A stretch of 64,000 bases of DNA from DASRHD01 sp035485575. Its GTDB lineage: Bacteria > Verrucomicrobiota > Verrucomicrobiia > Opitutales > Opitutaceae. The position numbers and the translations under genes are program-made. How positions within the stretch are numbered: position 1 is the stretch's first letter; each line of letters opens with the position of its first letter. The DNA lies in contig DATHNW010000011.1 in assembly GCA_035485575.1 (NCBI GenBank), forward strand, positions 1 to 64,000, read 5' to 3'. Positions 1 to 8,370 of this stretch are shown one piece after another. The notes under the pieces were generated by a model. It was not told the DNA's origin and did not search any database. It saw only the letters and a program-made list of their open reading frames with translations.

Positions 1-93
1 CGGCATACGAGATCAAACACGGCGGTGAAGCTGCCCTGGCTGCTAGGGTCTTTTCCCGCTCGTGTCATCCCATGGGTGGCGCCAAAAAAAGGC

Positions 94-1524
94 ATGAATT
101 TCCCCATACGGCGGCAGCTGGTTTTGGGTCTCGCCGCGACCATCGCCATTTTTTCAGGCTGCGCGAGTCCATCGGCTCCCCCGGTCGAGTCGCGTTCGAG
201 CCCGGTGACCACGGATTACGATGTGATCGTGGTCGGCGCCGGGCTGTCCGGGCTCACCACGGCGAAGGATTTGATTCGAACCGGCCGGCACGTGCTGGTC
301 CTCGAGGCCACGGACAGAATTGGCGGGCGGGCCGTGACCGACACCAGCTTCGACGTCCCCATCGATCTGGGCGCGGCGTGGCTGCATGATGCCGATTACA
401 ATCCGCTCACCGCGGCGGCCGATTGGGCCGGCTTCCACCGGGCGCCGAGCCAGCTCGATGGCCCCGTTTTCATCGGCCGCCATCGGTTGACGGATAGGGA
501 AAAGAAAACGTTCGAGGAAGAGATCGCGGGAACCGAACACCGGATGGAGGAGGCGAGCCGGGCCGGCCGGGATGAGGCGGTGGCGATGTTCCTGCCGGAT
601 CAGCCGGACTTTCGCGCGCTCATTGGAGGCAATATCGGGCCGCTCGAAAGCGGGGCGGATGCCACGCAGACCTCGAGCGCCGATGCGGCGGCATTCAAAG
701 CCGATCCGGACGATTTTCTCCGCGAAGGGATCGGCGCCTTTGTCGCGCGGTTCGGCAGCGACGTCCCGGTTCAGCTCCGGTCACCGGTGGCAGCGATCCG
801 CTACGGCCCGGAGCAGGGCGATGGCGTCGAAGTGGAGACCACCGACCACCGGCAATATCATGGCCGCCGGGTCGTGGTGACCGTTTCGACCGGCGTCCTC
901 GCCGCGCATCGGATTGAGTTTCAACCCGGGCTTCCGGCGTGGAAATGGGAGGCAATCCGCCAGCTGCCGATGGGCGTCCTGAACAAGGTTGTGCTGCAGT
1001 TCGACGGTCCGATTCTCGAGTCCGAGCGCGCCAGCGAATGGGTGCTCTATATGCGGACCAATCCTGCGCAGGGAGACAAACGGGAGGTCATGGCCTTTGT
1101 GATCAAGCCGCTGGGCGCGAATATCATCGTTGGTTTTTATGGTGCGGCCCAGGCGCGCAAGTTTGAGGCGCTCGGGGACAAGGCTGCGATCGACTACGCC
1201 AAGGCTGCGCTCACCGAGATGTACGGGCCCAAGCTGATGACGGGCCTGCGCGATGGCGCGACGAAGGTCACGCATTGGGGCCGGGAACCGTGGACGTTGG
1301 GCGCCTATTCGGCGGCGTTGCCCGGAGCTTCGAAGATGCACGCAGAGATGGCCCGACCGGTGGCGGATCGCGTTTTCTTTGCCGGTGAGGCATGCGGCCC
1401 GGCGGAATTCAACGGCAGCCTTCCCGCCGCGTTCATCTCGGGCTTGCAGGCCAGTCGTGCGGTGCAGGAAAGCCTCGCCAAAGCCAACGATGCCATGATC
1501 GAAGTGCCGGCGGCGGCACGCTGA
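94..1524 (+). CDS. Flavin-dependent amine oxidase, predicted lipoprotein
   Basis: This is an FAD-dependent amine oxidoreductase of the flavin monoamine oxidase family. The dinucleotide-binding motif VVGAGLSGL lies near residues 46-54, followed by the family GGRA motif and a C-terminal FAD-closing segment with FAGEACGP. I chose the ATG at 94 over an upstream GTG at 25 because it begins a lipoprotein signal peptide with lipobox FSGC (Cys23). The protein is therefore predicted to be exported and lipid-anchored, which is unusual for the family. It is convergent with the TetR gene. The amine substrate cannot be read from the sequence. Family is confident; the start is probable. Confidence 0.88.
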   Translation: MNFPIRRQLVLGLAATIAIFSGCASPSAPPVESRSSPVTTDYDVIVVGAGLSGLTTAKDLIRTGRHVLVLEATDRIGGRAVTDTSFDVPIDLGAAWLHDADYNPLTAAADWAGFHRAPSQLDGPVFIGRHRLTDREKKTFEEEIAGTEHRMEEASRAGRDEAVAMFLPDQPDFRALIGGNIGPLESGADATQTSSADAAAFKADPDDFLREGIGAFVARFGSDVPVQLRSPVAAIRYGPEQGDGVEVETTDHRQYHGRRVVVTVSTGVLAAHRIEFQPGLPAWKWEAIRQLPMGVLNKVVLQFDGPILESERASEWVLYMRTNPAQGDKREVMAFVIKPLGANIIVGFYGAAQARKFEALGDKAAIDYAKAALTEMYGPKLMTGLRDGATKVTHWGREPWTLGAYSAALPGASKMHAEMARPVADRVFFAGEACGPAEFNGSLPAAFISGLQASRAVQESLAKANDAMIEVPAAAR

Positions 1525-1575
1525 CAGGGGAAAGCGCTGCAGGCGGAGGGAGGCGGATATTTCTGCTACGCGACG

Positions 1576-2199
1576 TCAGCGGCGCGCCGGCGACGCCGGC
1601 CAGGCCAGCATCGCATCGCGGGCCACGGCCTCGAGCTCCGAGCGCGAAAAGCCGTCGAGCGAGCGCAGCTGAATGCCCCCGAACACCGCGTAGTAAAACC
1701 GGGCGAGGCGCGCGGTGTCCATGGAAGAGGGAAGCTCCCGCTCCGCGACTGCCCGCTCCAGGCGCTCACGAATGCGGCGCCCCATCGCCGCCCGCATCGT
1801 TTGCAGCAAGGTGACCGGACTGGACTCGCGGTCGGACGCATTGACCGCGCCAAACGAGATGAAGCAGCCGGGCGGATGTTTCGACGACGACGAGCTCGCG
1901 GCTGCCGCCAGCAGCATCTGCTCGATCGCCTCGCGGGCGGAGAGCGGCGCACTCAGGGGAGCGATCACTTTCGCGCCGTAGGTCTGGACGTAACGCTCCA
2001 CGGCCTCCCGGAACAACTGCTCCTTGTTGCCAAACGCCGCGTAGAGGCTCGGTGCGGTCAGCCCCATGGCCTTCAGCAGCATGGCCATCGACGTGGCCTC
2101 ATAGCCGTGCTGCCAGAACAGTTGCAGCGCGGTATCGAGGGCTTCGGCGCGATCGAACTGGCGGCGGCTGGGGCGTTCGTTTTCGGAGGTTTTTCGCAT
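1576..2199 (-). CDS. TetR family transcriptional regulator
   Basis: The 207-residue protein has an N-terminal TetR helix-turn-helix (about residues 15-60, ending in the typical SLYAAFGNKEQLF recognition segment) and a divergent C-terminal ligand-binding domain containing a serine run. It is divergent from the alcohol dehydrogenase gene. Two near-identical palindromes in the gap, one directly before its own start codon, suggest that it represses itself and the dehydrogenase/SnoaL pair. An aldehyde or electrophile inducer would fit the neighbours, but this is inference. Confidence 0.92.
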   Translation of the reverse strand: MRKTSENERPSRRQFDRAEALDTALQLFWQHGYEATSMAMLLKAMGLTAPSLYAAFGNKEQLFREAVERYVQTYGAKVIAPLSAPLSAREAIEQMLLAAAASSSSSKHPPGCFISFGAVNASDRESSPVTLLQTMRAAMGRRIRERLERAVAERELPSSMDTARLARFYYAVFGGIQLRSLDGFSRSELEAVARDAMLAWPASPARR

Positions 2200-2202
2200 T
2201 TT

Positions 2203-2220
2203 CTGTAACGATCGTTATAA
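2203..2220. promoter_or_regulatory. Putative TetR operator O1
   Basis: CTGTAACGATCGTTATAA has a perfect core palindrome TAACGATCGTTA and lies 3 bp upstream of the tetR start codon. It matches the second site at 2251-2268 in 15 of 18 positions. It overlaps a plausible leftward -10 (TATAAC on the minus strand). Confidence 0.72.
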
Positions 2221-2250
2221 TTGTGCTTGCAAAATGGCAAGCGCCATTAT
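2221..2250 (+). promoter_or_regulatory. Candidate promoter for the alcohol dehydrogenase gene
   Basis: TTGTGC at 2221-2226 and CATTAT at 2245-2250, with an 18-bp spacer, form a plausible sigma-70 promoter lying exactly between the two TetR palindromes. A third inverted repeat (AATGGC-AAGC-GCCATT, 2233-2248) overlaps the spacer and the -10. The assignment rests on position and loose consensus only. Confidence 0.4.
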
Positions 2251-2268
2251 CTGTAATGATCGTTACAG
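2251..2268. promoter_or_regulatory. Putative TetR operator O2
   Basis: CTGTAATGATCGTTACAG is a palindrome with a single mismatched pair. It starts 48 bp from O1 and lies just downstream of the candidate -10, a position where binding would block the dehydrogenase promoter. Confidence 0.75.
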
Positions 2269-2307
2269 TTAATCTCCTTCATCCAACCGCCCTCAAAAAT
2301 CAAAATC

Positions 2308-3525
2308 ATGAACTCGTTCACGCTCTACACTCCCACCCGGATTCACTTCGGCGCCGACCAGCTCGACGCCTTCGCCCAAGCCACGGCCCGCCTCGGCCAC
2401 CACGCCTTCGTCGTCACCGGCGGCGGCACGATCCAACGCCTCGGCATCCTCGATCAAGTCAGCGGCTCCCTGACCAAAGCCGGACTCAAGCTCACTCATT
2501 TCCCCGGCATCGAGCCGAATCCCGAAGCGGCGACCATCAACCGCGCGACCGCCGCCCTCCGTGTAGCACAAGCGGACATCGTCGTCGCGCTTGGTGGCGG
2601 CTCGGTAATCGATGCTTCCAAGGCGATCGCCGCTTTGGCGCACTCCGGTGAAAACGACATCTGGCCCTTTGTGGCGGGCGAGCCTCGCGCTTTCCAGCTC
2701 AAGGGCGCACTGCCGATCGCCGCGATCACGACGACGGCGGCGACCGCCTCCGAGGTCACGCCTTACGCCGTGATCTCGAACCGCGCGGCGAAAGGAAAGT
2801 CGATCCTGGCTGCGGAATTCCTGAAGCCGCTCACCGCCTGGCTCAACCCGGTCTTCACCACCGGCCTTTCGGCCCGGACCACTCAGGACGGCGCCGCCGA
2901 TATTCTCAGCCACGTCTTCGAGAATTACCTGCTGGGAGGCAGTGATTCGGCGATTGCCGACCGCTATTCCGAAGGCATCATCTCCACGGTCATCGAGACC
3001 CTGCCACGCCTGCTCGCTTCGCCTTCCGACCTGGTCGCCCGGGGTAACCTCCAATGGACTGCGACACTGGCCCTCAATGACTATCAGCAGGCCGGCCGCA
3101 AGCCTTCGCAATTTGTGCTGCATTTGATCGAGCATGCCCTGAGCGCATTCAGGCCGGAGCTCGCGCATGGCCGCGGTCTCGCGACGCTTTACCCGGCCTA
3201 CTTCCGCTGGCTGCTCAGTGAAGGCCGCGCGGTGGATCGCCTCGCGCAGCTTGGCGAGCGCATCTTTGGACTGACCGGCACCGAAGCGACGCGCGCCCAG
3301 GGCTTCATCACGCGGTTCGAGCAGTGGTTGCAGGACAATCAGCTCTACCAGTCACTCGAACAGCTCGGCTTCGCCGAAACCGAGTATCCGGCGATCGCCG
3401 AGTATGCGGTTCGCTCGGGTGGCGATGGCAGGCAACTCGACGCGGCAGGCCCGCTGCCCGCTGAAAAAATTGTGGCGTTGTTCCGTGCCACGAAACGCCA
3501 GGTTGTCGGCAGCAAAGCCGCCTGA
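2308..3525 (+). CDS. Iron-containing alcohol dehydrogenase
   Basis: The 405-residue protein is a group III metal-dependent NAD(P)H alcohol/aldehyde dehydrogenase. The nucleotide-binding GGGSVID motif is at residues 96-102. Asp198, His202, His272 and His287 sit where the family's metal ligands are expected. It is divergent from tetR and 41 bp upstream of the SnoaL-like gene, probably in one transcript. Detoxification of short aldehydes, as in YqhD-like enzymes, is plausible, but the substrate is not determined. Confidence 0.93.
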   Translation: MNSFTLYTPTRIHFGADQLDAFAQATARLGHHAFVVTGGGTIQRLGILDQVSGSLTKAGLKLTHFPGIEPNPEAATINRATAALRVAQADIVVALGGGSVIDASKAIAALAHSGENDIWPFVAGEPRAFQLKGALPIAAITTTAATASEVTPYAVISNRAAKGKSILAAEFLKPLTAWLNPVFTTGLSARTTQDGAADILSHVFENYLLGGSDSAIADRYSEGIISTVIETLPRLLASPSDLVARGNLQWTATLALNDYQQAGRKPSQFVLHLIEHALSAFRPELAHGRGLATLYPAYFRWLLSEGRAVDRLAQLGERIFGLTGTEATRAQGFITRFEQWLQDNQLYQSLEQLGFAETEYPAIAEYAVRSGGDGRQLDAAGPLPAEKIVALFRATKRQVVGSKAA

Positions 3526-3566
3526 ACCGAACTTATCACTTCAACCTTACTAACGGAGGAACAACC

Positions 3567-4001
3567 ATGAATAATGCCACCGATACTGTGACAATCGAAC
3601 AAGCACGGGCGATCCTCGCGCCGTTTTATGATGCACTGAATCAACCGGCCAAAAAGGACGTGAGCGCTTTGCTCGCGAAGGCCGTTCATCCCGACTACAA
3701 ATCATATCACACCAATGAAGAATGGCTGCCGCGCGACCAACTGGCCGAGATATTCAAGAACATGGGCGCGGTGATTCCTGATCTGAAGTGGGTCATCAAG
3801 GACCTGCTGACGATCGGCGATCAAATCATCGTGCGAGGTGAAGCCACCGGCACTCCCACGGGCGAGTTCTGGGGGGCAAAACCGACCGGCCGAAGCTTCA
3901 AGACGATGGCCATTGATATCTTCACGGTGCAAAACGGAAAACTGGCCTCCTGCTATCACATTGAAAACTGGATGACCGCGCTCCAGCAGATCGGCAAGTA
4001 G
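3567..4001 (+). CDS. SnoaL-like / ester cyclase family protein
   Basis: This 144-residue protein looks like a small NTF2-like alpha+beta barrel of the SnoaL-like ester cyclase type: an N-terminal helix with an FYDALN segment and a C-terminal sheet ending in YHIENWM. A strong Shine-Dalgarno (ACGGAGGA) lies about 8 bp before the ATG, which fixes the start. It follows the alcohol dehydrogenase at 41 bp and is likely co-transcribed under TetR control. Family members range from polyketide cyclases to uncharacterised stress proteins, so no reaction is assigned. Confidence 0.85.
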   Translation: MNNATDTVTIEQARAILAPFYDALNQPAKKDVSALLAKAVHPDYKSYHTNEEWLPRDQLAEIFKNMGAVIPDLKWVIKDLLTIGDQIIVRGEATGTPTGEFWGAKPTGRSFKTMAIDIFTVQNGKLASCYHIENWMTALQQIGK

Positions 4002-4042
4002 AGGGAATCAGCTCCGACCCAACTCGGCCTCGTTGGCCAAAT

Positions 4043-4615
4043 TCAAACCCTGAGGGAGCCACGGAACGCCCTGCCGCTATAGTAAGATTGCGCACCATTG
4101 TGGTACACGAAGACATGGCCGAAGCGGCGATCACCAAAGAGGGCGCCGCCGAGTTTTCTAATATCAGCCGGTGCCTTCACCCAGCTCGACGACTTCGTGT
4201 CGAAATTTCCAAGCTTCTGCAGCTCCCGATATTGTTCTTCCGTCAAGAGCTCGATGCCCATGGCCGCGGCCATATCGATCGCGTTATTTTTTGGCTTATG
4301 CTCTTTCCTCGAATCCAATCCTTCCCGGTCGTAACAGACGCTGGTGCGGCCGTTGGGGCTTTCTGCTGAACAATCAAAAAAGAGATACTCCCCCGTCTTT
4401 TTATCCTGACCGACCACATCCGGTTCACCGCCGGTTTCTTCCATTTGATTGAGTGACCACAGTTTTTCGACGTTGGCGTCCAGCCTCGCCCTTACCCTGG
4501 CCCATTCGAGGCCCTTGTGGCGGTCCATGTTTTTCTCAAAGCGGGCCTGCAACGTGCCGAGCAGTTCTTCACGTTGTTTTGCGGAGAGCGCCTTTTTAGT
4601 TTCAGCACCTTTCAT
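4043..4615 (-). CDS. DUF4256 domain protein
   Basis: The 190-residue soluble protein matches the pattern I know as DUF4256: an N-terminal charged helix with LQARFEKNM, a central EYLFFDCSAESP, a conserved CYDREGLDSRKEHKP, and a C-terminal YHNGAQSYY segment. Function is unknown. The gene has lower GC (about 50-55%) than its neighbours, compatible with later acquisition. It precedes the yebC-like gene on the same strand after a 66-bp gap and is convergent with the SnoaL-like gene. Confidence 0.8.
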   Translation of the reverse strand: MKGAETKKALSAKQREELLGTLQARFEKNMDRHKGLEWARVRARLDANVEKLWSLNQMEETGGEPDVVGQDKKTGEYLFFDCSAESPNGRTSVCYDREGLDSRKEHKPKNNAIDMAAAMGIELLTEEQYRELQKLGNFDTKSSSWVKAPADIRKLGGALFGDRRFGHVFVYHNGAQSYYSGRAFRGSLRV

Positions 4616-4681
4616 CGAGGTTTCCTTTTTATTGCCGGGCCTTGAGGCGCAGGGAGGGAACGGCGGTATTTCCTGGCGCGT

Positions 4682-5413
4682 TCACTTCACTGCGGCCCAT
4701 ACGCGCTGCACGTCGTCGTGATCCTCGAGCGCCTGGAGAAATTCGCCGACTTCGCCCCGGGCTACGTCGTCCAGCTCCGGAAACGTCTTGGCCAGGTAGC
4801 CCAATTCACTGGTCACGACCGACCAGCCGTGCTCCTTGAGCCAGGTCGAGACGGCATGGACGGCGGTGCGTTCGGTGATGAAACGGGCGCCCGCGTGTCC
4901 CTCGGGGATGTCGTCATTCTGGGCATGGGAAAGCGGCTCGAAATCATTGGCGCCCGCTTCGATCGCCGCGGCTTCGAGGTCGGTGGCGGCATCGGGATGG
5001 TGCGCTTCCACGAGGCCGACGTGATCGAAGAGAAACTTGTTGCTGCCGGCGCCGCCCAGCGATCCTCGCTTGAAGAGAACGCGCATCTCGGGCGCGGTAC
5101 GCTGGTGGTTGTCGGTGTAAACCTCGACAATCACCGGCACTTTGTGGGGGGCGTAGCCCTCGAAGACGATGTGCTCAAGAGTGATCTTGTCGTCGCCGCC
5201 GCCTGAGCCTTTTTTGATCGCGCGCTCGATGACATCGCGGGTGACACTCGCCTTGCGCGCTTTTTCGAGCGCGGCGAACAGACGTGCGTTTCCGGCCGGA
5301 TCGCCGCCGCCAAGCTTGGCCGCCACCGTGATTTCTTTCACGATCTTGCCGACCACCTGGCCTTTTTTAAGATTAACGATCGCGCGTTTCGCGTGGAGCC
5401 ATTGACGTCCCAT
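4682..5413 (-). CDS. YebC/PmpR family regulator, divergent paralogue
   Basis: This 243-residue protein has the three-domain YebC/TACO1 architecture: an N-terminal basic segment, GGGDP near residue 36, IKKGSG near residue 65 and the acidic C-terminal domain. The start chosen (5413) is the ATG giving MGRQWLHAKR; the open frame upstream has no family similarity. The N-terminus differs from the canonical MAGHSKW form encoded at 49982-50734, so the genome has at least two members. YebC proteins are known either as DNA-binding regulators or as translation factors that relieve ribosome stalling, including at proline runs; which applies here is open. Confidence 0.9.
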   Translation of the reverse strand: MGRQWLHAKRAIVNLKKGQVVGKIVKEITVAAKLGGGDPAGNARLFAALEKARKASVTRDVIERAIKKGSGGGDDKITLEHIVFEGYAPHKVPVIVEVYTDNHQRTAPEMRVLFKRGSLGGAGSNKFLFDHVGLVEAHHPDAATDLEAAAIEAGANDFEPLSHAQNDDIPEGHAGARFITERTAVHAVSTWLKEHGWSVVTSELGYLAKTFPELDDVARGEVGEFLQALEDHDDVQRVWAAVK

Positions 5414-5603
5414 AGAGCAGAAGAGGGTAGGGCCCGGCTCCCGGCCGGGCAACGCCGAAAAAGCCGGTCCAACGCACCGGCAAAACCAATGCGTTCGGCT
5501 GGCACGACTCGATGCGCTGCGGTCAGTCCGCGCAAAACCGTTCAAGCTTGGCGCGGGAAGAGCGCATATTCTCGCGAGGCCGGCGCCCGTCGCATTCCTC
5601 TGT

Positions 5604-7796
5604 TTATTCGTAATACAGGATCTTCTGCGCAAACTTGATCACTCCATTCCCGCCCACGGAACGGTCGAAAATCGTATAGTACGGGTTCAGGAGCGTGAGT
5701 CCCATGATCGACGGGCCTCCCGCTGGCGCGGATCCGAGCGTGCAGGTCACCAGCCCCTTTTGAGGGGTGTCGATCTGCCAGTAGACACCCGGGTCGCACC
5801 GGAGGGTCACATCCGCTCCGTCGCTTCCCGAAAAGGTGAAGATGAGCGTCGGCATAAGGCTGAAGTCGACGTCGGCATAAGGGACACCGGGAAAATATCC
5901 CATCAGCTGGGGAAACTGGGAGTTGATGGCCTTGAACTGGGCGATGATTTGTTGGAACAGGCTCGCCTCAAAGAGAATTTGGGAAGTCCCGCTGTCGACC
6001 AGGGCGTTTGAGGGCTGTCCCGGATTCGGCCCGGAGGAATTGACGGAGATGGGCGCGTTGTTTCCCACCTGCACGCTGATGAGATTCAGGTAGTAAAACT
6101 TGTCGTCCATGACGGCGGCCGTCTGGAACGACCCGAGATAAAGGTCGGTGTGTCCCTCGCCGCCTCCGAGGACCAGGTATCCGTTGTTCCGCGGGTCCGT
6201 GGTAATGTCCGTCGTATAATAGGAGATGAGGGCGCGATGCGTATAGAGGGCGAATTTGTTGGGCAGAAGCCCTTCCTGCTCCAGCTGGGTGAAGACGGGC
6301 GGCACATCCTTGGTCGTGACTTCGGACGAGGAAGCCACGGCGTTGAAGGCCGTGAGATCGGCCGGCGTCGAGCCCTTGGCCAAAACCCACGGATAGGTCG
6401 TCGAGGGGTGGCTGTGATGCGTCAGATAGGAAGCCAGGTCGTATGCTTGGTTAAGATTGCTGTACGCCAGGCCCATGATGCCATCGGCGCCCCGGAAAAT
6501 TGGCGGCGAGCTCGAGGCTCCGACTGCGATCCCAATGCTGGTCGTATCCTGGTGGACCTTCAGGGAGGGACCGTCGACCGCGGGGATCGTGAGCTTCGTC
6601 TCGACGACCGGGCCATACCACCAGCCGGTTTGACCGGTGGTGCCGTACTGGACCCGCTGGGCGAGCGAGGTTTTCACCAGGGCCGTGTCGTGCGACGCGT
6701 GGTACTTGGATGGCAGCACGGCCAGGGTGCTGCTTCCCGTGTCCACGATCACATTGGCCTGGTCCTGCTGGCTCCCCACCAGGATGCTCGCGGTGTAAAT
6801 CCCGTTCACATAGGTATTGATGATAGGGATGAGGAACGACTTGGAATTGCTCGGCTTTGGCAGATCGCCGAGCGAACCGAACACTTCGTAGTAGATTGAG
6901 TCGTCGTTGAAACCCCGCCACGCGACATAGAGCTTGTTTTCCCACACGGCGAGCGCCGGGCCGTTGCGGGTCAGAACCTTCCCGATCCGGGCCGGGTTGG
7001 ACCACTTGTTCGGTGAATTCGCGACATCCAGCGTGGAAACCATGATCCAGCCGGAACCCTGGAGCGTCCAGGCGACGACCAGGGAACCGTTGAAGTAGGC
7101 GATTGCCGGGCTTACCGTCGTGAAGGCCGTCGGGCCGGGCAGGGGAGGTGACCATGGGCCCGGCAGGCCGGTCGAGCCCGACCACTGCGACCACCAGATC
7201 TGGCCGGAAGAATCAGCCCAGGCCGCGTAGGTCGAGAGCCATCCTGCGTACACGGCGGGTGCTCCAAGGGTCGCCGACGGCGAGCCGCTGGGCTTGGCCC
7301 CCGGCACCTGCACCGGCGTCGTCCAGCCGTCCACGCCATAGGACATGCTCCAGAGTTTCTTCTCTGTCCCCGATCCGCCATCGGTGGCATCGCCTTTCCA
7401 GATCAAGGTGAAGCCCTGCTCGCCGGAAACCACCGCCGGCGAGCTGTCGGTGTGAGCATGATGTGGAACTGTCGTGAAACCGGTGGAGGACTCCGGGGCG
7501 AGCGCGTTGATCATGGCCCACGACATTCCAGAGCCCTCCGCGTTTTTCCACGCAATCACCATGGGGTTGTTCCCGTTGCACACCGAGGGCCGGCCGGTGA
7601 TGGCGGCCTTGAGAATCTCGTGCGACTTTGTCCAAGGGAAGAGGGACCATCGCGTCTCGCTGGTACCGTCGTTCCACGCGAGGCACAGAGAACCTCCGTT
7701 CTGGGAATAATCATCGCCGTCGCCGCTTTTCGCGGCCACCACCCCAAGGGATGGGCCGTCATTGGTGGCAAAGTGTTCGATGCGGATGTCGCCCAT
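5604..7796 (-). CDS. Pepsin-like aspartic peptidase fused to an N-terminal beta-propeller-like lectin domain
   Basis: The 730-residue protein has two parts. Residues about 35-310 carry six repeats of a 'VAW...' blade motif roughly 50 residues apart, typical of a sialidase- or PLL-lectin-like propeller. Residues about 320-730 form a bilobed family A1 aspartic peptidase: first catalytic motif VDTGSS with Asp352, GADGIMGLAYS at 437-447, second motif VDSGTS with Asp601, and a C-terminal block with YYTIFDR. Both catalytic aspartates are present, so activity is expected. No signal peptide is visible, and the start codon lacks a clear Shine-Dalgarno. Bilobed A1 peptidases are rare in bacteria (shewasins are the known type) and I know of no described fusion like this. 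Confidence 0.88.
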   Translation of the reverse strand: MGDIRIEHFATNDGPSLGVVAAKSGDGDDYSQNGGSLCLAWNDGTSETRWSLFPWTKSHEILKAAITGRPSVCNGNNPMVIAWKNAEGSGMSWAMINALAPESSTGFTTVPHHAHTDSSPAVVSGEQGFTLIWKGDATDGGSGTEKKLWSMSYGVDGWTTPVQVPGAKPSGSPSATLGAPAVYAGWLSTYAAWADSSGQIWWSQWSGSTGLPGPWSPPLPGPTAFTTVSPAIAYFNGSLVVAWTLQGSGWIMVSTLDVANSPNKWSNPARIGKVLTRNGPALAVWENKLYVAWRGFNDDSIYYEVFGSLGDLPKPSNSKSFLIPIINTYVNGIYTASILVGSQQDQANVIVDTGSSTLAVLPSKYHASHDTALVKTSLAQRVQYGTTGQTGWWYGPVVETKLTIPAVDGPSLKVHQDTTSIGIAVGASSSPPIFRGADGIMGLAYSNLNQAYDLASYLTHHSHPSTTYPWVLAKGSTPADLTAFNAVASSSEVTTKDVPPVFTQLEQEGLLPNKFALYTHRALISYYTTDITTDPRNNGYLVLGGGEGHTDLYLGSFQTAAVMDDKFYYLNLISVQVGNNAPISVNSSGPNPGQPSNALVDSGTSQILFEASLFQQIIAQFKAINSQFPQLMGYFPGVPYADVDFSLMPTLIFTFSGSDGADVTLRCDPGVYWQIDTPQKGLVTCTLGSAPAGGPSIMGLTLLNPYYTIFDRSVGGNGVIKFAQKILYYE

Positions 7797-8124
7797 AGGA
7801 TTAGGACGCTAGCTCGGGGCAAGTTTGCGCAGCAAGGAAATGCGGCAACTAGTAGCGTGGCCTATGTATCACCGGCGCATCCGCTGGCCAAATTATGCGG
7901 CATCTTTTTTATCCAAACGCCTGGCTTCTTTTTTTTGGGCCGAGATATGAACCAATTTTACGGGAGATGATTTAAACGACCGGTTGCCCTTTTTGTTAAC
8001 CCCTTGCGCGGCGGTTCGATCCGGAAAAATAGGGAACCTTCCCCCTTGACCATTTTGTGTAAACCGCAGATGAAGCCAAAGATGAGCAGCTTTGCTCCGG
8101 TCTGCTCATCCTCCAGCTCCAGCC
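7797..8124. other. Intergenic region between divergent genes
   Basis: This 328-bp stretch is AT-richer than its surroundings and separates the leftward pepsin-like gene from the rightward Nif11-like gene. It must hold both promoters; a TTGACC at 8046-8051 is a possible rightward -35, but no convincing -10 follows. The inverted repeat at 8081-8110 lies at its right end. Short open frames here lack family features. Confidence 0.5.
8081..8110 (+). promoter_or_regulatory. Inverted repeat in the leader of the Nif11-like gene
   Basis: GATGAGCAG (8081-8089) and CTGCTCATC (8102-8110) are perfect 9-bp arms around a 12-nt loop. The 3' arm ends 14 nt before the chosen start codon. It could be an operator or an RNA hairpin controlling translation initiation; nothing in the sequence decides between these. 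Confidence 0.45.
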
Positions 8125-8370
8125 ATGCCGTTACTGCCCCGCTCAATTGCGCTGACGTCCGGTCCTGTCGACGGCTTTGCCGCGTTTCAGCGACTTGTGG
8201 TGAATGATTCCGCGCTTTTCGCGCGACTGGAAAATACATCCACGACCGACGCTTTTGTTGATCTCGCGGTCGAGCTCGGCGCCAGCCGCGGCCTGGCCTT
8301 TGGTGCTGATGATGTGCGGACCTCATTGCAGGCCGCCCGCCGCGCCTGGATCGAGAGGAACGTGGCATGA
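8125..8370 (+). CDS. Nif11-like domain protein
   Basis: This 81-residue protein matches the Nif11 helical pattern: FAAFQRLVVNDSALFARL, then AFVDLAVELG, then a FGADDV segment and a final helix ending ARRAWIERNVA. Nif11-like domains commonly serve as leader regions of modified peptides, but here there is no double-glycine cleavage site, no Cys- or Ser-rich core and nothing after the domain, so it is not an obvious precursor. I chose the ATG at 8125 over 8092 because the earlier start would run through the inverted repeat. Its stop overlaps the sulfotransferase start (ATGA), indicating translational coupling and a likely partner role. Confidence 0.72.
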   Translation: MPLLPRSIALTSGPVDGFAAFQRLVVNDSALFARLENTSTTDAFVDLAVELGASRGLAFGADDVRTSLQAARRAWIERNVA

